Assembly (NCBI GenBank): GCA_015680685.1
Contig: MNCI01004113.1
Span: 693,129-757,128 of the forward strand
From: Gnetum montanum
Taxonomy: Eukaryota; Streptophyta; Gnetopsida; Gnetales; Gnetaceae
Direction: 5' to 3'
Length of the DNA stretch: 64,000 nt
Shown: positions 56,749-64,000 of the stretch, piece after piece
Layout of the letters: the number at the start of each line of letters is the position of its first letter
Numbering within the stretch: the first letter of the stretch is position 1
The notes under the pieces: generated by a model
The model's input: the letters and a program-made list of their open reading frames with translations, nothing else
Databases searched by the model: none
What the model was told of the DNA's origin: nothing
Translations under genes and position numbers: made by a program

Positions 56749-59450
56749 TGTTAGAGTTAAATTTTATGTTTTCTCTAGATAACTCTAATATACTAGGATT
56801 TATATAGTAAGTCAAGAGAGTAATTATAACTCTAATGGATAAACTAACTATAATTTATAATCCTTGCTACAGTTACAAGTATTTTAAGTCTTACTAATTG
56901 CATACGAATCCTCATAAGGATGAATAGAGTCATGTTGATCTAATTCGTAGATTAGTACTAATCATAAACTATTGTAAATATTCTATAAATAGCACTATTT
57001 TTGGTTCTAATAGATTGCAACATCATCTTTGGATATGTCATTACCTCAAACTAAACTAGATTAAGTTTGTAAGAACTTATGTTTCAGTAGTATTACTCCT
57101 TCCTTTGGCAATGTTACAACTTTTATTTTGTTGTAGTGTCTTCTAGCATCATGAGCTCATGGCATACCTACAATTCTAGCAGGTAATTCATTATTCTTAG
57201 TTTTACATGGGCTAGGTTACTTTGAGATCCTTTAGCAATCTATAGCTAACTTGGTTCAACTATCTTCAACAATTGATGAACTACTATCATAATTATAGTC
57301 TATTCTTCTTTCTTTGTAGTTAATTCTTTCATGAATCATTTATCTAGGTTCACTATGATTAATTTCTTTAATCATATCCTTGATGCACCCATCCTTATTT
57401 TAACATTGAGCATATCTAGGAGTTTTTTTTTCTCCTATCCTATATGATTTAAGACTTGTGTTTCTCAAGTACCATTGGAAAAGTTAAGAGCTTCTTTACA
57501 AGAGAACACATTACAAGTGTTCCTTTTTCTTCTTCTCATCATATTTAGATACTTATGATTTGAACCTTTGTTCACTTGTGATCTTTCAAACCATTGTCAT
57601 ATTCTCTTTTCTTTTTTTTTTCTTACAAACACTTTTCTTAGTATTGTTTCAATGCTATGGTTGATTCATTTGTTGATTTACTTTCTTATATATCTTATGA
57701 GATGTGAGTTCCTTTATACCTTGTGAGCAATTATAACTCTTAATGGATCATCATAACCCTTCATAAATATTAAGTTCTTATGTTAAAAACTAATGATTAT
57801 ATCTAATGTAGAGAACATATTCTAACACATTCCCTCAAACATTAGTTTTTTAACTTCCTTATAATTTAATGTTTTACAAATTTATCAATAGTTAAATTCT
57901 TTTATGTTTTAATTCAAAAATTTTTATCTTTAATACATAATTTTCTTCCCTTCACTCATGAATTTGAAAACATGAATGATTTTAATTTTCTCCATTTTTA
58001 ATACTTGATTACTTATAATTTTCTTCTCTCTTCATTTTCTTTGGCTTTGTTATGAATAATACAAGATGATTCATGATGGACCTTTTATGATGACTTCTTT
58101 ACTCCTGTAAATTACATTGAAATTTGTACCATCATCATGGTACGAAATGAGATCTAAGTGATGTTGCCATAGATTTTCCTAGGACTAGATATCGAAGTTT
58201 AACATCCAACTTTGTATGAATCTCTAAATGATTACCTCATATTACATTTTAATTGTAGTGACTTAAAATTTTGTTGTTATAGTATATTTAACTTCTTTCC
58301 TTACATTTTGTTGGATGATTCTTGAGTACTTCCTTCTAATTAAACATCTTTCCTATAATTGGTCCTATGAGTTTTATTTAATTCTTCCATTGTAAGACTA
58401 ATAATACTTAAGGATAAAATAGGTTTCTCATCTTCTTGTGATAGGGATGAAATTTGAAAAGTCTTCTTCTTAAGAATCATGCCATTGTTTTTCATGAAAT
58501 GGAACTTTGATTAATGCATCATTAAGTCTTTATGACTCTTAACTTTCAAGATTAACCTAACACCTAGTTCCAATTTGAAGGAAAGAGTCTCTGTTATATC
58601 TCATTCTCATTTTAATAAATAATCAAGTTTTGACTTCTTTTATTTTACTTATCTTTTGTTCTCCATTAGATATGGTACCAACTTTATGTATTTAGCAATG
58701 ACTTTGCATAAATACCTTTATTCTAATATTTTGATTGATGCTTCAACTTGCATTCTCAAACTAGTATGGCTCCTTTCTTAATGTGCATCTCACTAAGTAG
58801 AAAACTGGTATAGATTAATGTCTTCATATCCAAGTCATAAACTTAGCCTTCAACATATTTAGTTGATACTTTATTAAGCTTGTTCTTTTCTTCACTAGTC
58901 TTCTCCTTATCAAATTTAATTTTCCCAATCTTTTTGTGATACAATAAACATTTCATTGTTATTCATCATAACTATTTTACTAAAATGTCACCTCTCTTGG
59001 ATTTTTCCCTTTCAAGTTACATTTATGGAAATGCTTTAGGATATTTTTCAATACCAATTTCTTTAACCTTTTAAGTTGTTTGCATAGGTCCTCCTGATTA
59101 TCTATAAACTATCCTCCTTCACTAATATCTTTCTTCAACTTCTACTATGCTCTATTTATTCTTTGTATGTCTCTTACAAACTTAGTCTTTTCTTATTAAA
59201 AGTCATTATAATGTTCAATAATCATTATACTCGCATAGATACTATGATCGTTTAACTCTTACTAGCTGTGATACTATGTTAGAGTTTTGTTTTACATTTT
59301 CTTTAGGCAACACTAACATACTATAATCTCTATTATCATGTTTATGTTTCCAAATGATTTCATTCCATAACTATAATGGCATCGTTATATAACAAGTTTT
59401 GTAATTATTGTACTAAGACCCCTTATGCAAGGACACATTGTAATATATAG
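56749..59450 (+). mobile_element. Possible LTR element with ~400-bp LTRs
   Basis: TGTTAGAGTT opens similar stretches at 56,749 and 59,277 (shared TTTTCT, AACTCTAATATACTA or AACACTAACATACTA). The first has a TATAAATAGC box near 56,982 and, around 57,146-57,160, TAGCATCATGAGC resembling an iMet primer site. The second copy is recognisable for only about 170 bases. The interior shows no gag or pol similarity I can name. Confidence 0.35.
57165..59276. other. Interior of the possible LTR element, no recognised gene
   Basis: T-rich sequence without family resemblance on either strand. Confidence 0.4.
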
Positions 59451-60385
59451 GCATGTATCTTGAGGTGATCTTTTTGGATTTGACATGAGGTATATGTACC
59501 AAATAATATAAGGTTGTGCCATCATGGAGTTGCACAGGTAGTAAAGATAAGGGGGGTGGGGGTATCAAAACCTAAAAAACTTGATAATAATATTTAAAAA
59601 ATTTAGATTACATCAAATCATCAATTTGAGGGTCTAAAGAAAAAGCCCAATAGTTTTGGGATGCCTTTCGAGGTTTTCATCCTTACAATAAATCCTAAAA
59701 GACCTCCCATCTAGGGTAGGAAAAGAATCAAGTCTTGCTCTTGTTCATAAGTGCCCTCAAAGGTTTTCATTTCTTACTAAATGGTTTCTTGTAAAAATAA
59801 GAAGAAAAATCTCTCTAAAGAAAAAAAAAACATTAATTAGAGGTAAAGAAAAAATAACAACAAAAGCTAAAATCCTCTCACCCTTAAGCCTTTACAACAA
59901 AAAGAAATTAAAACTATAGAAAATAAATTATTGCTTAGCTTTCACTCAGAGCTTTTTTGCTTGAAGTTGTAGCTAAAAATGACATCTTTGATAATCTAAT
60001 ATTTAAAACCTAAAGAGACATCATAGTTATGCTCTTACTACTAGAAAATAACTACATACAAAATCTTGCAAAAAAAGTAGAGAACAACTGGTCGAAGAAA
60101 ATTCCAAATGCAAAGAAATGAACTAAACAAAGTAGGCTAATCACCATGAATGACCTCATTAATTCTTGATTAAAATTTATTAAAAATACTAGATGTCCAT
60201 TTCCAAACATATTGAGCAATAGGACACTTAAAAAATATCAAAAAATAAGTCTTCATTTCTACAAAGAGGACATTAAAGAGATAGATTTCCCATATGTTTA
60301 AGATGAGTGTTGATAGAAAGACTTATAATCACCAAGAATGACTTTATTAATGTTGGTTAAAAGTTCATACAAATACTATAGGTAC
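59451..60385. other. AT-rich DNA with a short repeat pair
   Basis: AATCACCATGAATGACCTCA (about 60,139) recurs as AATCACCAAGAATGACTTTA (about 60,329) with similar following text. Near 59,550 there is a G-rich run (GGGGGGTGGGGG). No gene recognised. Confidence 0.45.
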
Positions 60386-61263
60386 TGATGAGGATGAGGT
60401 ACCCTATGCCCAACCATACAAATCACAAGTGTTCATGTGCAATCTGGTTGAATTCCATATACCTTAAGTTCTTAAGTACACTAGTTCCAAAACATGAAAT
60501 CTAATCGTGACAATTGTTGTCTTCTCAACTATACTTATGGAGCTTAATCGTATGGTTAAGTATAATTGAGGCACATGATTTTTTATTATTTTATATTTTA
60601 TTTGTCTACAATTAATAACAAGTTAAAACATTATTTATAATCAATTTAACTTAATCTAATTGCTAATCAATAATGAACTATCCTATCATAAGTATCTAAT
60701 CCCACTTTCTGTGCACATTCTAAACATGTATAACATTGTTGGATTGCCAAATGTTAAGCATTGCTGGGATTACTAAGAGTCATACACATGCTTGAAGCAG
60801 TCATACTTATGTGCTTTAATTAATTAATTAACTGCTATTGAATCTAATTAGCTTACTTTAGCTCAATTACTTGGAGGCATTAAAGGAAATTACATGAAAC
60901 ATAAAATGCATAAATAAAATGTTTAAGCTAGCTAAGGTGCTACAAGGTTTGATTAGAAAGCTCATATTTATTTTCGCACACATTGTCATGCTTAGGTACA
61001 ACAATGCTTAAATAAAGATCCATACACTTAATGACTCTTGCTGTAGGCACTTTGGAAAATATTTTAACTCTAGGGAAAAGAACCTACAAGAGCTTTGCTT
61101 TGCTATGACAAAAACTATTTCAAAATTGTGTGCCAAAGCACTATATTTATAGGCTAGCACATACCCAATGATATCGGATATTCGACATCACATCTTGGGG
61201 CTTGATATCGGGTATCCAGCATCATGGCATTGATATTGGAGCCCAACAAAACATGGTTCATCA
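60386..61263 (-). repeat. T5 3' LTR
   Basis: It starts TGATGAGGATGAGGTACC and ends TTCATCA. TATA-like CTATATTTATAGG lies at 61,141-61,153 with two to three GATATCGG units after it (61,169-61,240). It aligns with T4 LTRs throughout. Confidence 0.9.
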
Positions 61264-63265
61264 TACCCCCATGAATAAATGAAAAATCATCCCTGAGTGA
61301 ATAAGAGAAGGTACAAGTTCCTTACAAAATATTGGAAAGGTATGGGAATATTGATTGACATGCAAATTGACTCAAACAAAACAGATAGACTCTAAGTGTC
61401 CAAATGTATGGATTTACAATCTTTTACAAAATTGGGTGTTCATGACAATAGAATTGAACACCATAGACAAAACTGACATCTAACTCCTCTTGGTAGTTGA
61501 ATAGCGAAAGAGAAGATCCAATGATCATGAATGGTCCTCATCGCATGGTACTGCTACTTCTTCCTCAATGAAGATAATCTTGCTTCCAGTCCATGCTTTC
61601 CATTACAATCACAACAAAATTGCATATTAGTATGCAATGTGTAACATATAGCTTTTAAGTACCTTGTCTCCTTAGCAGTTACACTTGGTTAGGATGTGAT
61701 TAAAGTGGATTGATTCTTTTAATAGTTTTAGTAGGAAGACTAAAATATAGGGTGAAATGAATAAGTGGTCCATTAAATTCTAAAAAGTTCAAACACGATG
61801 AAATGTTTGATGAGGATTTAACAATTCAAAACAATAAAAAGAGGATTTCATTGGAAAAATTTGTGAAGATGCACAATTGGATGTCATTGATGGAGCATGC
61901 AAAAGGATTTGATTGTGAGGATGTCTAAGGATAAAGAACTTAAGTAACCCAATCAAAAGATATGTAAGTGGGTCCTTTTCAAAGTAGGCACATGCCCTTG
62001 ATTGCCCTTGCATAACCTCAAACTAAGGAGTTCATGGGCCTCATGGATGATTAATGGTTACAAAAAGTTAAGTACAAAAACCTAGAAGAAACTGCCTAAG
62101 AATTTTGATACATCAAACCAAGACATCGAACAAGAACATGAAACTAGTAGTGAGGTGAGACATGGAAAGCATAGATGGTAGAGAGAGAGTGGAATGGAGT
62201 TCCCAACTAAGGTCACATGATGTCCCTTGTGAACTTTGTGGTTAAATGACCTAATAAAATCCATCCTTACTCCAGACCAAAATCAACCATGTTCAGTGAC
62301 TTTGCATCACCATTCTAAGATCACTTCATCCCCTTAAGACATAAGAGTGCTCCCATAAAACAACCATTCTTTCTTATTAAAGGAGAAAAGAGAAGTAGAA
62401 AGTGAGAAAGGGCCTTAGTTAGAGGGGACCTTCAGGCATGGGTAACATGTCTTTCTAGTCTCATAACTAGTGCGTATAGCCCTTTTTATTTTTTTTTCTT
62501 TTTTCTTTGGTCTAAGGGATGTGCTTTGAATTCCCATTGATTTTTTTTATGATGGGAACCACACCATGCAAAGCCTTATTCAACTTCTTGTTATTGATCG
62601 ATATGAAACAATGAAAAATCCAGAAAACCACACAAGCACCCAAGAAAGAAGAAAGGCACAAAGAGTACCAAGTCTTCTTGAAGTCACACCCTATTCAAAC
62701 CTTTGAATCCTTTCCAAATTTAGAAACTACCAAAGTCATAAGTTCGCTAAAGTTGTATTAATGAAAAAGGAACTTCATACTTCCAAAATAAGGAAAACCA
62801 TAGATTTTATGGATGGGATGAAATTGTGGACTCGCTACCGATTTCATAAAAAAGAAACCATATCCTAATTATTAGTAACAAAATTCAAAGCTAGAGACTA
62901 GACACCAACAATCAAATAACTAGATAGCACATGCCCACATCAATCAAATCACATTGTACCTAGTTGCAAAACACAATAAGAAAATCACATCCAAATAAAA
63001 GAAAATATACAAGAAATTGTAAAATATTTAAGAACAATAAAACATACTAATGATGTTGTTAAATAGAAATCTTAAAAAATTAATAATGTAAAAATAAAAA
63101 GGTGTAAGATAAAGAATGTGTAAAACAAAAAGTTGTAAAAATAACAAGGTGTAAAACAAAAAGATTTAAAACTAAGGAGCTACTTATATAGTTATCATTG
63201 ATGGCCAACTCCCCTACGACTAAGTTGAAAGGAGGAGATCTAAAAGATTGAGCATGGATGTCCAA
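61264..63265 (-). other. T5 3' noncoding region
   Basis: It begins with TACCCCC (complement of the polypurine tract), carries the family block at 62,405-62,580, and ends near 63,240 with a CTCCTTTCAACTTAG-type phrase also found after T3 integrase. No envelope-like frame. Confidence 0.75.
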
Positions 63266-63269
63266 CTAA

Positions 63270-64000
63270 TGAGTCATTTGTTGCACTAGCTTGCTTAGGC
63301 TCGTGGAATGGTTTAACTTATTGTATGTTGACCAGCTACTTTTTTTCGAGGCTCTTAGGTTTGTAAATCATCATGGCCCCAGAAGGGAAAGTTTTGTAAA
63401 TTATATAAGGTCCTTTCCACAATGTCTAGAACCTAGTTCATTGAGGTACATGTGTGGGGTTCCAGTAGAGGATCTTATCTCCTAGTTGAAATTTGACTTT
63501 TCTAATTTTAAGGTCTTGGTGCTTTTTGTTGATTGCCTTGTGCAACTTGTTAGATGATAGGGCCACTAATCAATTTTCATCTAGAAAGTTGAGATTCATT
63601 AGTCTTTCTTTTTGTGCTAGACTTAAGTCAAGGTTAAGGTCATGGGCTATTGAAAGTGTACAGAGCTCGAATTGAATAGGAAGTATTGGTAATTTTCCAC
63701 ACACTAGCTCATAGGAAGAATAGCCTATAGGAAGTTTCCATATTAAGTGGTAGGCTTAGAGGGCATCATTCACTTTTGTGATCTAGTCTCCCCTATATTT
63801 GATGATAGTTCTCATTAGGATTTTTTTGATTTCCCTATTGGTAACCTCAGCTTGCCTATTGGATTAGGTGTGGTAGGGTGTTATTAGTTTATGTTTAACC
63901 CCTTAGAGTTGCATGAGTTTCCAAAAGGTAGTACCTATAAACTAGGTTCCATTGTCAAAAATTAATGCATGTGACATACCAAACTTGTTTACAACATTCT
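63270..64000 (-). pseudogene. T5 integrase (partial)
   Basis: The minus-strand reading from the window edge gives FGMSHALIFDNGT (second core Asp), then a TPYHT and NRQAEVTNREIKK segment with the catalytic Glu, followed by KLPIGYSSYELVCGKLP, LNLDLSLAQKERLMNLN, KVKFQLGDKILYWNPTHVPQ and LWKGPYII. This follows T3 almost word for word. At least four in-frame stops occur, several at codons that are Gln or Trp in relatives. The first core Asp and the zinc domain lie outside the window. Confidence 0.8.

Larger units (their letters stand above)
60386..64000 (-). mobile_element. T5: T3-family element, cut by the window end
   Basis: A minus-strand element whose 3' LTR, polypurine tract, 3' noncoding region and integrase lie in the window; the remainder is beyond 64,000. 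Integrase and 3' region wording matches T3 closely. The left target duplication would be GGTAC (60,381-60,385), which cannot be confirmed here. Confidence 0.85.

Noticed and set aside
1-64000. CRISPR array, prokaryotic operon or phage system
   Set aside because: Direct repeats here lack regular spacers and the gene content is eukaryotic retroelements.

Overview
This 64 kb window is strongly AT-rich, apparently non-genic plant nuclear DNA. It consists mostly of old, decayed LTR retrotransposons, several nested in one another. The long LTR elements, plant-type primer-binding sites, tRNA- and 5S-like remnants and lack of compact genes point to a land plant with a large, slowly purged genome. A gymnosperm or other non-flowering lineage is plausible, but the sequence does not prove it. 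No intact host protein gene, rRNA, true tRNA, CRISPR array or operon was found. All percentages and alignments here are by eye.

Layout. 1-700: fragments of a tRNA-derived SINE. 700-6,150: AT-rich DNA with diverged duplications and microsatellites. About 6,150-9,030: a broken copy of a gene family marked by a GHTHEDID-like motif (DUF7869-type, possibly transposon-related). 9,030-14,494: AT-rich DNA with no recognisable gene.

14,495-43,763: a three-level nest. The outer element T1 (plus strand, chromovirus-like Ty3/gypsy, iMet primer site) has its 5' LTR at 14,495-15,279, gag remnants to about 16,200, and RNase H plus the integrase zinc domain at 19,640-20,298. Its integrase core resumes at 43,288. 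Between these lies T2 (minus strand, Tat/Ogre-like, 3.3-3.4 kb LTRs, 20,299-43,287), inserted with a 5-bp duplication CTTAG. T2 is itself split by T3 (plus strand, Athila-like, 30,025-39,936), which has a perfect CTAGC target duplication.

44,166-50,696: T4 (minus strand), a relative of T3 with gag but no pol, flanked by a perfect ACCAT duplication. 50,700-52,800: an ~80-bp minisatellite and SINE-like inverted copies. 52,800-53,480: a possible host-gene fragment with plausible splice sites on the minus strand. 53,619-55,700: a ~1.03 kb tandem duplication. 56,749-~59,450: a weak LTR pair. 60,386 to the window end: T5 (minus strand), a third member of the T3/T4 family, cut by the window edge inside integrase.

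The pol regions of T1, T2 and T3 contain in-frame stops, frameshifts or lost catalytic residues, so none looks autonomous. The visible part of T5 pol also has stops. The most unusual points are the RNase HI domain upstream of RT in T2, a copy-number-variable hairpin array inside the T2 LTRs, a variable U3 motif array and a conserved 3' noncoding block shared by T3/T4/T5, the gag-only T4, and a 5S-rRNA-like relic.
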